A DNA stretch of 64,000 nt, taken from the NCBI GenBank assembly GCA_963795335.1, contig CAWCHI010000004.1, forward strand, positions 602,143 through 666,142, given 5' to 3'. The position numbers and the translations under genes are program-made. Below, piece after piece: positions 1 through 7,974 of this stretch (position 1 is the first letter of the stretch; each line of letters begins with the position of its first letter). This DNA is from Trebonia sp963795335 (lineage in GTDB: Bacteria > Actinomycetota > Actinomycetes > Streptosporangiales > Streptosporangiaceae). The notes below the pieces were generated by a model. The model did no database searches, had not been told where the DNA came from, and saw only the letters and a list, made by a program, of their open reading frames with translations.

Positions 1-539
1 GGCTCGGCGGTGACCAGGAGCCGCAGGTAGATCGGTGCGAGAAGGGTTCTGACCAGCTCGGCTGGATCGGTGTGGGCGGGAAGCTCGCCGCGTGCGATGG
101 CGCCGGAGACGACCGGTTCAGCTTGCTGGAAGAGGGCCTCGAAAAAGCGGCGCCTCGCGCTGGCGACTTCCGGTATCCGGCCGGCATCGGACATCGACGC
201 GGCGGCGACGGTGCCGCCCGCCGGGCTGGTCAGGAACGCGACGGTCATCCGTGCGAGCCTCAGAAGGTCGGTACCGATGTCGCCGGTGTCAGGGAAGGGC
301 ATTTTCGCAGTTCCGGCGCGATCGGCCACCGCGTCCGCGACTAGGCCTTCGCGGTCCTTCCAGCGCCGGTAGATCGTCGTCTTGTGAACGCCGGAGCGCC
401 GCGCGACGTTGTCGACGGTCAGGGCCGCGTAGCCGTTCTCGGTCAGTTCGGCGAGCGTTGCCGCGAGGACTGCGGCACGGATCTTCGGGCCGCGCCCGGC
501 CGGCCGGGGGCGGCCTGGTGGAGCGGACTCCGGCGTCAT
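1..539 (-). CDS. TetR/AcrR family transcriptional regulator (C-terminus beyond window)
   Basis: Reading the minus strand from the ATG at 539 gives a TetR-type DNA-binding domain: a helix with 'ENGYAALTVDNVARR' followed by the recognition segment 'SGVHKTTIYRRW' at about residues 32-58. The C-terminal ligand domain continues off the left edge, so about 179 residues are visible. The gene is divergent from the ABC exporter at 697, with three inverted repeats between them, the usual layout for a TetR protein that represses itself and a neighbouring efflux pump. The ligand is unknown. The ribosome-binding GGGAG lies inside the small inverted repeat next to the start codon. The family call is firm; the target is inferred from position only. 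Confidence 0.88.
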   Translation of the reverse strand, partial: MTPESAPPGRPRPAGRGPKIRAAVLAATLAELTENGYAALTVDNVARRSGVHKTTIYRRWKDREGLVADAVADRAGTAKMPFPDTGDIGTDLLRLARMTVAFLTSPAGGTVAAASMSDAGRIPEVASARRRFFEALFQQAEPVVSGAIARGELPAHTDPAELVRTLLAPIYLRLLVTAE

Positions 540-540
540 T

Positions 541-555
541 GCAACTCCCAGTTGC
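541..555. promoter_or_regulatory. Small inverted repeat over the tetR ribosome-binding site
   Basis: GCAACT-CCC-AGTTGC is a perfect 6-bp inverted repeat that directly abuts the TetR start codon and contains its Shine-Dalgarno sequence when read on the minus strand. It shares the GTTGC half-site with the larger palindrome at 583-611. Confidence 0.4.
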
Positions 556-582
556 GTTTTTCGGTGGCCTGTGTCACTATGA

Positions 583-611
583 CGATATCGCAACAAAAAG
601 TTGCGATATCG
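583..611. promoter_or_regulatory. Palindromic operator between tetR and the ABC exporter
   Basis: A perfect 12-bp inverted repeat, CGATATCGCAAC at 583-594 and its complement at 600-611, is separated by five A residues. It sits between the divergent TetR gene and the exporter genes, where a TetR operator is expected. Confidence 0.7.
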
Positions 612-660
612 CGCGGCCGCCGAAATGGCCTGCCTGCTGCCTGCGGGTGGCTCCCCGCGC

Positions 661-680
661 GTTCCCGGGCTCCCGGGAAC
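661..680. promoter_or_regulatory. GC-rich palindrome just upstream of the exporter RBS
   Basis: GTTCCCGGG at 661-669 and CCCGGGAAC at 672-680 form a perfect 9-bp inverted repeat with a 2-bp centre. It ends just before the AAGGGA ribosome-binding site of the ABC ATPase gene. It could be a second operator or a leader hairpin. Confidence 0.4.
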
Positions 681-696
681 AAGGGAAGTTGGATTC

Positions 697-1632
697 ATGG
701 CTACTCCTGCCATCCGCACCGAAGGTCTGTCCAAGCGCTACGGCTCCGCCGATGCCCTGATCGGCCTCGACCTCGAGGTCGCCCAAGGCGAGGTGGTCGG
801 TTACCTGGGGCCTAACGGTGCCGGGAAGACCACCACCATCCGCCTGCTCCTAGGGCTGGCCCGGCCGACGGCGGGGCGGGCGGAGATCTTCGGGCTCGAC
901 TGCCAGCGCCAGACCGTCGAGGCGCACCGCCGGCTCGCCTACGTCCCCGGCGAGGCCAGCCTGTGGCCCTCGCTCACCGGGTCCGAAACGATTCATCTCC
1001 TGGGGCGGGTCCAGGGGCGGGTCGACACCGCGTACCGCGACGAGCTGATCCAGCGCTTCGACCTCGACCCGTCCAAGAAAGTGCGGGCTTACTCCAAGGG
1101 CAACAAGCAGAAGATACTGCTCATCGCCGCCTTCATGACGCGCCCTGACCTGCTCGTGCTCGACGAGCCCACCAGCGGGCTCGACCCGCTCATGGAGCAG
1201 GCGTTCCGCCGCAGCGTGGCCGAGGCGCGCGATGCCGGGCAGACGGTGTTCTTGTCGTCGCACATCCTGAGCGAGGTCGAGGCCCTGTGCGACCGGGTGG
1301 GCATCCTGCGCGAGGGTCGCCTGGTCGAGATGGGGACGCTGGCCGAGATGCGGCATCTGTCGGCGCTGACGGTCGAGGCCACGTTCGACGGCGTGCCCCC
1401 CGACCTGACCGGGGTGGCGGGCGTTAAGCGAGCCGTGGTGGACGGCCGCCATGTCCATCTCGAGGTCCAGGGGACGATCGAGCCGCTCGTCGATGCCCTG
1501 GCCCGCACCGGCGTGCGCGGATTGCTCAGCCGTGAGCCCTCGCTCGAGGAACTGTTCCTAGCCCAGTACGGGCCCGGTGGCGCGGCACCGGTCCTGGCCG
1601 GAGCCGCTCCCGCCGGCACGGCCCGGTCATGA
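697..1632 (+). CDS. ABC transporter ATP-binding protein, DrrA-like
   Basis: ATPase subunit (311 aa) of a probable drug or lipid exporter working at the inner face of the membrane. Visible motifs are Walker A 'GPNGAGKTTT' (about residues 40-49), a signature-like 'YSKGNKQK', Walker B 'LLVLDEPTSGLD' and the H-loop 'LSSHIL'. The C-terminal 80 residues form the accessory domain usual in DrrA/CcmA-like exporters. I chose the ATG at 697, preceded by AAGGGA, over an upstream in-frame ATG at 601 that would lie inside the operator palindrome. It overlaps the permease gene by 4 bp, implying translational coupling. The divergent TetR protein is the probable repressor. The substrate is unknown. Confidence 0.93.
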   Translation: MATPAIRTEGLSKRYGSADALIGLDLEVAQGEVVGYLGPNGAGKTTTIRLLLGLARPTAGRAEIFGLDCQRQTVEAHRRLAYVPGEASLWPSLTGSETIHLLGRVQGRVDTAYRDELIQRFDLDPSKKVRAYSKGNKQKILLIAAFMTRPDLLVLDEPTSGLDPLMEQAFRRSVAEARDAGQTVFLSSHILSEVEALCDRVGILREGRLVEMGTLAEMRHLSALTVEATFDGVPPDLTGVAGVKRAVVDGRHVHLEVQGTIEPLVDALARTGVRGLLSREPSLEELFLAQYGPGGAAPVLAGAAPAGTARS

Positions 1633-3287
1633 CCGGCCGGCTGCTCGAGCGGCCGCCACGCGAGCTCGCCCCCGCGGACCGCTACCCCGGATCCGTCCTC
1701 GCCCGTCAGGTGGCGCTCCGCGCCGCCCGGTCGGGCGCTGTGTGGGGCCTCGTATTCGGCTTGTTCATCTTCGTCGAGACGCGCGCCTACACCTCCACCT
1801 ATACGACCCAGGCGTCGCGCGACCAACTGGCGCGCGCATACGGGTCGAACACCGCCATGAACGCGCTCCTCGGGTCGGAGCGCGCCGTCAACACGGTCGC
1901 CGGCTTCGCCGACTGGCGCTTCGTCGGCATCTTGAGCGTCGTCGGCTCCATCTGGGGCCTGCTCACGGCCACCCGCCTCATGCGCGGCGAGGAGGAAGCC
2001 GGGCGCTACGATCTGCTCCTGGCCGGCCAGACAACACGCCGACGGGCCGCGGCCCAGGCGCTCGCAGGCCTCGGCGCCGGGCTGCTGGGATTGTTCGCGC
2101 TCACGGCCCTCGGGGCGATCGTCACCGGCCGGTCCCCGTCGGCCGGATTCAGTCTCGGCCAGTGCCTGTACTTCGCTGTCACGCTCGTGGCGGCGGCGGC
2201 CATGTTCCTCGCCATCGGCGCGCTGGCCAGCCAGCTGGCCGGCACCCGCCGACGCGCCGCAGCCATGGCCGGGGTCGTCTTCGGCCTGGCGTATGCCGTG
2301 CGCATGGTGGCTGACGCGAACCAGGGCCTGCACTGGCTGGTGTGGCTGAGCCCTCTCGGCTGGGTCGAGGAAATCAGGCCCCTGACCGACCCGAACCCGG
2401 CGGCGCTGCTTCCCGTCCTCGTCTTGCTGGTCGCGGTCACCGCAGTGACGCTGCACCTGGCCGGCACGCGCGACGCCGGGGCAGCCTCGTGGCCCGGACG
2501 CGACTCGTCACAACCGCATCTGGCCCTGCTCGGCGGCCCCGCGGGCCTGGCCGTGCGCCTGATGCGGCCGGCCGCACTCGGGTGGCTGTTCGCAGTCGCT
2601 GTCTTCGCTGTGCTCATCGGGACCACGGCCGAGTCGTCCGCCAAGGACGCCACCGGCTCCCAAGGGATCAGCCAGGCGATCGGACGGCTCGGCGGGCACG
2701 GCTCAATCGTGGCGGACGATCTTGGCCTGACGTTCCTGATCCTCGCGCTCCTGATCGCGCTGATCTCGGCCGCCCAGATCACCGCGATGCGGACCGAGGA
2801 GGCCGACGGCTACCTGGAGAACCTCCTCGTCCGTCCCGTGAGCCGGATCTCGTGGTTCGCCGCACGGCTGGGACTCTCCACCCTTCTCGTCCTTACGGCT
2901 GGCCTGCTGGCCGGGATCGGGGCCTGGACGGGCGCCGCCAGCCAGCACAGCGGGGTCGGTTTCGGGTCTCTGCTGACGGCCGGCCTGAACGTCGTCCCGC
3001 CAGGGCTTTTCCTCCTCGGCCTCGGCGCGCTGGTGCTCGGCGCATGGCCGCGGCGAACCTCGACGGTTGTCTACGGATACCTGGCCTGGTCATTTCTCAT
3101 CGAGTTCGCGGGCGGCGTGGTCCACACCAGTCACTGGCTAATGGACACATCCGTCTTCTTCCACATGGTTCCCGCCCCCGCCACCAGTCCCGACTGGTCG
3201 AGCATGGCGGTCATCACCGGCCTCGGGATCCTAGGAGCCGTCCTCGGCGGCATCCTCCTCTGCCATCGCGACCAGAAGAATGCGTGA
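1629..3287 (+). CDS. ABC-2 type exporter permease, fused two-half form
   Basis: Large membrane protein of 552 aa with about twelve predicted hydrophobic segments in two similar halves (roughly 20-280 and 300-550), as in actinobacterial exporters annotated for polyketide antibiotics. Each half contains a long periplasmic loop followed by closely spaced helices. Conserved-looking pieces include 'TRLMRGEEEAGRYDLLLAG' near residue 117 and its counterpart 'MRTEEADGYLENLLVRPVS' near residue 388, which look like matching coupling regions. The ATG overlaps the ATPase stop (ATGA), so the two genes form one unit. No other permease is present, so this fused protein probably supplies the whole membrane domain. 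Substrate unknown. Confidence 0.9.
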   Translation: MTGRLLERPPRELAPADRYPGSVLARQVALRAARSGAVWGLVFGLFIFVETRAYTSTYTTQASRDQLARAYGSNTAMNALLGSERAVNTVAGFADWRFVGILSVVGSIWGLLTATRLMRGEEEAGRYDLLLAGQTTRRRAAAQALAGLGAGLLGLFALTALGAIVTGRSPSAGFSLGQCLYFAVTLVAAAAMFLAIGALASQLAGTRRRAAAMAGVVFGLAYAVRMVADANQGLHWLVWLSPLGWVEEIRPLTDPNPAALLPVLVLLVAVTAVTLHLAGTRDAGAASWPGRDSSQPHLALLGGPAGLAVRLMRPAALGWLFAVAVFAVLIGTTAESSAKDATGSQGISQAIGRLGGHGSIVADDLGLTFLILALLIALISAAQITAMRTEEADGYLENLLVRPVSRISWFAARLGLSTLLVLTAGLLAGIGAWTGAASQHSGVGFGSLLTAGLNVVPPGLFLLGLGALVLGAWPRRTSTVVYGYLAWSFLIEFAGGVVHTSHWLMDTSVFFHMVPAPATSPDWSSMAVITGLGILGAVLGGILLCHRDQKNA

Positions 3288-4068
3288 CCCAGCGGAGCGC
3301 CGGGCTTACCGCAGATGCTGCCGGTGACCACAGTGACGCTGGTAACCATGGAGGGCCCTCAATGCGATCCTCACGGCCTGGACAACCGTACTGGACGCCA
3401 GACATGCGTCGGCGCTGATGGGCGCGCTCGGCGCAAACTCGAGCCAGGTCAGCTCGGGGCTCGCGGCGCGCAGGTGCCTTCCGCGCTGCGCTTGCCGTCA
3501 CCGGACATCACACGGCGATCCGGACACGATCGCTGAAGAGAACTCGCCACAGTTGAATGCCCGACACCGCAGCGCTCATCATGACCGCGGTCTTCTCCGG
3601 CTTCATCTTCGGTGACAAGGCCCAAATCAAGTCGGTCGGCTTCGCCCTGGATTTCGGCGTCCTGTCGACGTGCTCGTGGTCCGCATGGCCATCGTGCCCG
3701 CGGTGATGTCACTGCTCGGACCGCTCGGCCTGGTGGCTGCCGCGCTGGCTGGCCCGCGTCCGCGCGACCGTGATCATCACCTATTCAGTCTCTGTCAATG
3801 ACCCCTGCCACCGGCGACCTCATTCTCGCCAGCACCGTCGGCCCCACCGCTCCCGGCAGCAACTGCCCGCTGGCAAGCCCTGAGCCGCAGTGCAGCTCCA
3901 CCGTCCCAGTCGTCCTCGGTGTGCTCTCCCTCACCGCACCCAGTGACGGGGAGCTACAGCGACTTCCTAATCGGGGGAAGCTATGTCTGTAGCGACGAGA
4001 TGCTCGGCCAAAGCACCCCGCCCGCAGCAGCGGCAGGCTCCGGAATCTACGCAGGTCAGAATGTGAAG
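3288..4068. other. Degraded intergenic stretch with transporter debris
   Basis: No intact gene is convincing here. The only recognisable coding signal is the MMPL remnant at 3557-3770. The short open frames before and after it have no recognisable domain. The stretch ends at the outermost copy of the tRNA-derived att repeat, so it is ancestral chromosome decaying next to an integration hotspot. Confidence 0.5.
3557..3770 (+). pseudogene. MMPL/RND-family transporter, C-terminal remnant
   Basis: From the ATG at 3557 the translation contains 'IMTAVFSGFIFGDKAQIKS' and 'VGFALDFGVL', matching the penultimate helix of MMPL lipid/drug exporters. A one-base shift near 3662 restores 'DVLVVRMAIVPAVMSLLG', and another shift near 3730 restores 'WWLPRWLARV', the usual C-terminal end of the family. 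At least two frameshifts and the loss of some 600 upstream residues make this a clear relic. It may have worked with the adjacent exporter, but nothing in the sequence proves that. Confidence 0.75.
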
Positions 4069-4113
4069 GGCGCCCCGACCGCGACTCGAACGCGGGACCT
4101 ACCGCTTAGGAGG
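4069..4113. repeat. att copy A: 45-bp duplicate of the tRNA-Arg 3' half
   Basis: These 45 bp are identical to 18841-18885, which is the 3' half of the tRNA-Arg(CCU) gene from the anticodon loop to the CCA end. The rest of the tRNA is absent. This is the outermost duplicated attachment site and marks the far end of the island block. Confidence 0.88.
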
Positions 4114-4374
4114 TACTCAGCACAGGCGGGCTAATCAGCGTCCGTGCAGCCTAGGCGGCCTAGAGCGATGCCTTTGAGAGACCGCTGTTCACTGAGATTC
4201 CCCATCGCAACGGGCACGGAGCGGGCATGCCTCGCTCGTTGTGATGGATCACGGTTATCCAGTCGAGTTCCCGTTCCACGTATGGCGCCGCGGGCGACTT
4301 AGCGGTCGTTCCGCCTCCAGCGATCACTTAGCCCGCTAATCTCATGCCAGGTGGTCCCTGGCGGACGAGGTGGT

Positions 4375-5127
4375 ATGAAGACTAGCGAAATCCAGATCTG
4401 GGTCGGGATCATAGGCAGCCTCGTCACGATCATTGTCAGCGTCCTGGGCGTACTCAACTTCCAGCGCAGGCGTGATCGGGCCGCTGCTGTAGGAGCCGCT
4501 TTCAAGGATGTGGTGGACTCGCTGGCCTCGGACAACGCCACCCTGCGGATGGCGGCGGCGATCCTGCTGCGGCGCTTCTTCGACACCCGGTCGGAACAAG
4601 GGGCGGCCAGCCTGTCGTATGCGGGCGAGGCGTTGGCCGTGATCGCGGGACTGCTGCGCGAAGCTGGTACCGGGCCGCTGCAAAAGGTGCTGGCAGACGG
4701 ACTGCGATATGCGCCTTCCCTGTCATTGGCCGATCTGCAGGGCTGCAATCTGACCAATGCCTACCTGGGGCGCAAGGCTGGTGACAAGAAGGTAGTCAAC
4801 CTGACAAAAGCGGACCTCTTTCAAGCAAACCTCGCGGACGCTTCCTTGAAGGGCGTCAACGCAGTTGGAGCAGTGTTCTTCGGGGCTCGCCTGGTGAGCA
4901 CCGTCCTTAGTGAGGCTGACCTGACCGAGGCGGACTTCCGGAACGCCGACTTGACCGGGGCAGACTTCCGGAAGGCTGAGCTGCGCGGGGCCAAGTTCGA
5001 TGGAGCCGACCTAAAGGGCGCGCGGTTCTCCGGGGCCTTCAATGTCCCCGCAGAAGTTGCCGGTCAGCTGGGAAGTGGCGGCCGTGTGGCACGGAAGGCC
5101 GAGGCGGGTTCTTCCGGTAATGATTAA
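4375..5127 (+). CDS. Membrane-anchored pentapeptide-repeat protein
   Basis: A 250-aa protein. Residues 5-29 form one transmembrane helix ('IWVGIIGSLVTIIVSVLG') followed by a basic 'QRRR' stop-transfer, so the bulk is probably cytosolic. Residues 40-110 are helical with no recognised domain. From about residue 117 there are pentapeptide repeats of the A(D/N)LxxA type ('LSEADLTEADFRNADLTGAD' and neighbours), which fold as a right-handed beta-helix. The ATG at 4375 follows GGACGAGG. The stop overlaps the next gene by 8 bp. Similar anchored pentapeptide proteins occur in defence and signalling cassettes, but a role here is inference from its neighbours only. Confidence 0.82.
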   Translation: MKTSEIQIWVGIIGSLVTIIVSVLGVLNFQRRRDRAAAVGAAFKDVVDSLASDNATLRMAAAILLRRFFDTRSEQGAASLSYAGEALAVIAGLLREAGTGPLQKVLADGLRYAPSLSLADLQGCNLTNAYLGRKAGDKKVVNLTKADLFQANLADASLKGVNAVGAVFFGARLVSTVLSEADLTEADFRNADLTGADFRKAELRGAKFDGADLKGARFSGAFNVPAEVAGQLGSGGRVARKAEAGSSGND

Positions 5128-5641
5128 TGCAGCTCGTGTTCGCGTCTTTCTTGGCGTCCCCGCTGTCCTCGCAGCCGGGCAGCAAAAGCGTGTAGTGCAA
5201 TGGCTCGGATGGCTGGAGAGCCAGGCTGTGGACGTCATCCGGCTGCAGCGTGACGCATATGGAAGGGATCCGTGGTCAGACCTGATGAGCCTGCTGTCTC
5301 GGGCCGACGGGACAATTTTGCTTGGGTTTCGCCAGCTAGATGCGCGGGCTGCCATCTGGCGACCGCGCTCGCCCGAGGAGGCCGATGGTGTCGGCTGGTG
5401 GACCAGTCCTTGGCTGCAGCTGGAGGCCGGCATGGCCATTGCAGTCGGACATCCCGTGCTGGTCGCATCGGAAAACGGGGTCGAGGAGGGAATATTCAAG
5501 CCGGGGGTGTGGGGCGGTCAGGTGCAGGGCGCACCACTCAGTTCGCCAGGCGAGAAAGGCGCCGCCTGGCTCGAGAGTGTGCGGACACGCTGCCACCAGC
5601 CCGGCGACGAGATAGCTCATCGCTGGGCCGGTTCTACGTAA
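5120..5641 (+). CDS. Deoxyribosyltransferase/TIR-like fold protein, putative NAD- or nucleotide-acting effector
   Basis: A 173-aa soluble protein. It begins with a beta-strand and loop 'RVRVFLGVPAVLAAGQQ', continues with 'DPWSDLMSLLSRADGTILL', and has the segment 'TSPWLQLEAGMAIAVGHP' near residues 107-124. The E-x-G-x-A pattern there is what nucleoside 2-deoxyribosyltransferases and related TIR-like enzymes use around their catalytic glutamate (my reading of the pattern, not a search). The ATG at 5120 overlaps the pentapeptide gene by 8 bp, so the two are translated together. A HEPN-like gene follows 11 bp downstream. Function is unproven; a simple nucleotide-salvage enzyme is an alternative. 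Confidence 0.6.
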   Translation: MINAARVRVFLGVPAVLAAGQQKRVVQWLGWLESQAVDVIRLQRDAYGRDPWSDLMSLLSRADGTILLGFRQLDARAAIWRPRSPEEADGVGWWTSPWLQLEAGMAIAVGHPVLVASENGVEEGIFKPGVWGGQVQGAPLSSPGEKGAAWLESVRTRCHQPGDEIAHRWAGST

Positions 5642-5652
5642 GGACGATACGT

Positions 5653-5949
5653 ATGGCTACTCTAGAGAAAGAGGACTTCAGCGCTCTCCATGAACAAGTT
5701 CTACGGTTCATGGGCGCATTCTCAAGCACACAGTTCGCCATCGACGCTGTTGTTGGGTTGTATCTTCGTCGCCGGATGCCGGACCTGGGACCGAAACTTG
5801 ACAAACAGTTCCTGAGTAGTATTCGAGACGATCAGCGTCTTCCGCTCTTTAAAGCTTTTTCCGTGCAAGCGAAGTACGGCGGTGATCTCGCGCACTTCGA
5901 CTTGATTTACAATCGCGTGAAGCAGCTCAGAGACAAAATCGGTCATTAG
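5653..5949 (+). CDS. HEPN-like protein, interrupted by an in-frame TAG
   Basis: The frame gives 98 aa, helical, ending exactly in 'FDLIYNRVKQLRDKIGH'. RDKIGH fits the R-x4-H pattern of HEPN ribonucleases. The frame then meets TAG (5947-5949) but stays open to a TGA at 6175-6177. The read-through part is protein-like, for example 'LVPDPLLPSTFARLTADCEW' (about 6028-6090). I infer a longer HEPN protein broken by a nonsense mutation and then, from about 6134, by IS insertion. It lies 11 bp after the TIR-like gene, so the three genes look like one operon. The family call rests on one motif and helical content. Confidence 0.55.
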   Translation: MATLEKEDFSALHEQVLRFMGAFSSTQFAIDAVVGLYLRRRMPDLGPKLDKQFLSSIRDDQRLPLFKAFSVQAKYGGDLAHFDLIYNRVKQLRDKIGH

Positions 5950-6133
5950 CTGAATGTTACCGGGCCAGTTTATTCACCTGGCAAGATACCGTCCGTATCC
6001 GTGGTAAGTGCACCGAAGGCTAACTTCCGACTCGTCCCTGATCCGCTATTGCCGAGCACGTTCGCCCGACTCACCGCCGATTGCGAATGGATGACCCAGC
6101 ATGTTCAGGCCGCGCGGCACCGTGCGGCAATTT

Positions 6134-7829
6134 TGTGTCAGGCTCCGCTTGATGTGCGACACCGTGGCTTCACTTGATGCGCGACACTCCCGCAATGCTT
6201 CGGGAGTTGAATGTGGTCGAGCAGAGATACCAGGCTGTTCTTGAGGTCCTGGACGGCACTCCCGTCACTGAGGTGGCGCAGCGGTTCGGGGTAACCCGCC
6301 AGACGGTGCACCGGTGGGTAGCCCGTTACCGCGAGAGCGGGCTGGACGGGCTGGCCGACCGCTCGCACGCGCCGAAGGCTCACCCCTGGCAGCTGAGCGC
6401 CGAGGTCGAGGCCGTGATCTGCGACCTGCGCACCGCTCACCGCAGCTGGGGTCCCCGCCGCCTGGTCTTCGAGCTCGAGCGCCGCGGGCATCCGGGTATC
6501 TCCCGGTCGACGGCTTACCGGGTCCTGGTCCGCCACCACCTGGTCGAGCCGGTGTCCCGGCGCCGGCGCCGGGACCAGTACCGCCGGTGGGAATGGCTGG
6601 CGGCGATGGAGCGGTGGCAGATGGACGTGACTGCGAGCCTGTTCCTGGCTGACGGGCGGGAGTGCAAGGTGATCACCGGGATCGACGACCACTCCCGGTT
6701 CTGCGTCATCGCCACCGTCGTCATGCGGGCGACCGCCCGGGCGGTCTGCCTGGCGTTCACCGCGGCGATGGCCGAGTATGGCATCCCCGGTGAGATGCTC
6801 ACTGGCAACGGCAAGCAGTTCACCGGCCGGTTCGGGCGGCTCCGCCCGGCCGAGGTGATGTTCGAGCGGATCTGCCGGGAGAACGGCATTACCCAGCGGC
6901 TGACCAAGCCCCGCTCCCGGACCACGACCGGGAAGACCGAGCGGCTGCACCAGACCCTGCAGCTGGAACTCCTGACTCCGCACGGCCCGTTCGCCAGCAT
7001 CGAGGATGCCCCGGCTGCGCTGGATGCCTGGCGCAAGGACTACAACACCATGCGGCCCGGTTCACCGCCCCCGCCGCCGACGCAATCGGCCTGCGGGTCC
7101 CCGCTGAGCTGGCCGGCCAGCCGCAGCCTCCCGCCGCCGAAGCACCTGAACCCCAAGACGGTGCGGCTGCGCCGCCCCGCCGGACCCCGGCGGCGAAGCC
7201 GGGCAGGGCAAGGCCGTGGAGCTGGACCGGGTGGTCCCGCCGTCGGGGAATCTCTGGATCGCGGGACAGCAGGTCTGGCTCGGGCCCGCGATGACCGGGC
7301 GCACCGTCCGGCTCTGGGCCGGGCTCAGCCAGGTCCACGTCCTGCTCGACGGCGCACCGGACCAAGACCCTGCCGTCCCGTCTCGACGCCCGTGACCTGG
7401 CCCGCCTCGCCGCCGCCGGAGCCCGGCCTGCCGGGCCGCCGCCACTGCCCCCGGCAGCCGGGGACGTGACCGAGGTCGACCGGACCGTGAACGCCTCGGG
7501 CAACGTCAGCCTCAGCGACCACGTCATCAGCGCCGGGCTGCCGCTGGCCGGGCAGCGCGTCACCCTCCGGCTCGACGGCCCGGTCGCCCAAATCCTGGCC
7601 GCCCCGCCCGCCCGAATCCCTGACCGTGACCCGGCGGGTGTCGGTGCGCGGATCAGTCATGATCGGCGGCCAGAAGATCCAGGTCGGCCTGGCTCACGCC
7701 CGCAAGACCGTCCAGGTCACCGTCGCACCCGACACCTACCAGATCACCGTCGAGACCGGCGTCACCGTCACCGCCGCCCGGTCCGGCAACCGCGACATCC
7801 GGCGGCACAAGGCCTATAACTACGGCTGA
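6134..7829 (+). mobile_element. IS481-type insertion sequence, degenerate
   Basis: The left end begins TGTGTCAGGC at about 6134, and GATG(T/C)GCGACAC occurs twice in the first 60 bp, which fits IS481 termini. The transposase follows immediately. I could not find a matching inverted repeat after the transposase end at 7829, so the right end is lost or diverged. The element interrupts the tail of the HEPN-like gene. Confidence 0.65.
6195..7829 (+). pseudogene. IS481 family transposase with C-terminal extension, frameshifted and active-site mutated
   Basis: The N-terminal helix-turn-helix ('VTEVAQRFGVTRQTVHRWV') and integrase core are readable from the ATG at 6195. The first Asp is in 'WQMDVTASL'. 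The second catalytic position reads 'LTGNGKQFTG' where the family has LTDNG, so the second Asp is replaced by Gly. The Glu is in 'TGKTERLH'. Frame is lost near 7060, 7355 and 7610. The displaced pieces 'VVPPSGNLWIAGQQVWLGPA', 'VDRTVNASGNVSLSDHVISA' and 'RVSVRGSVMIGGQKIQVGLA' still match the usual C-terminal extension. It cannot encode an active enzyme. Confidence 0.85.
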
Positions 7830-7974
7830 CAGCGATGGATGCCCAGGCGGGTCAATCATGCTTGGCAGTCAGGCCGTCTGGTCGATGGCCCACTGCGCGT
7901 CGCGGCGGGTGGCCCTGCCGTGGAACGGCCCGATCAAGACACCTTTCCCTCGAAGTCGTGAATGTCGCCGGGAC

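Noticed and set aside
1089..2456. A 455-aa minus-strand open frame across the ABC transporter genes
   Set aside because: Antisense shadow covering both real genes; composition dominated by Arg/Gly/Ala/Asp without motifs.
5947..5949. TAG in the HEPN-like gene as pyrrolysine or programmed read-through
   Set aside because: No pylT/pylS-type genes are visible, and an IS insertion downstream suggests simple decay; a nonsense mutation is the plainer reading.
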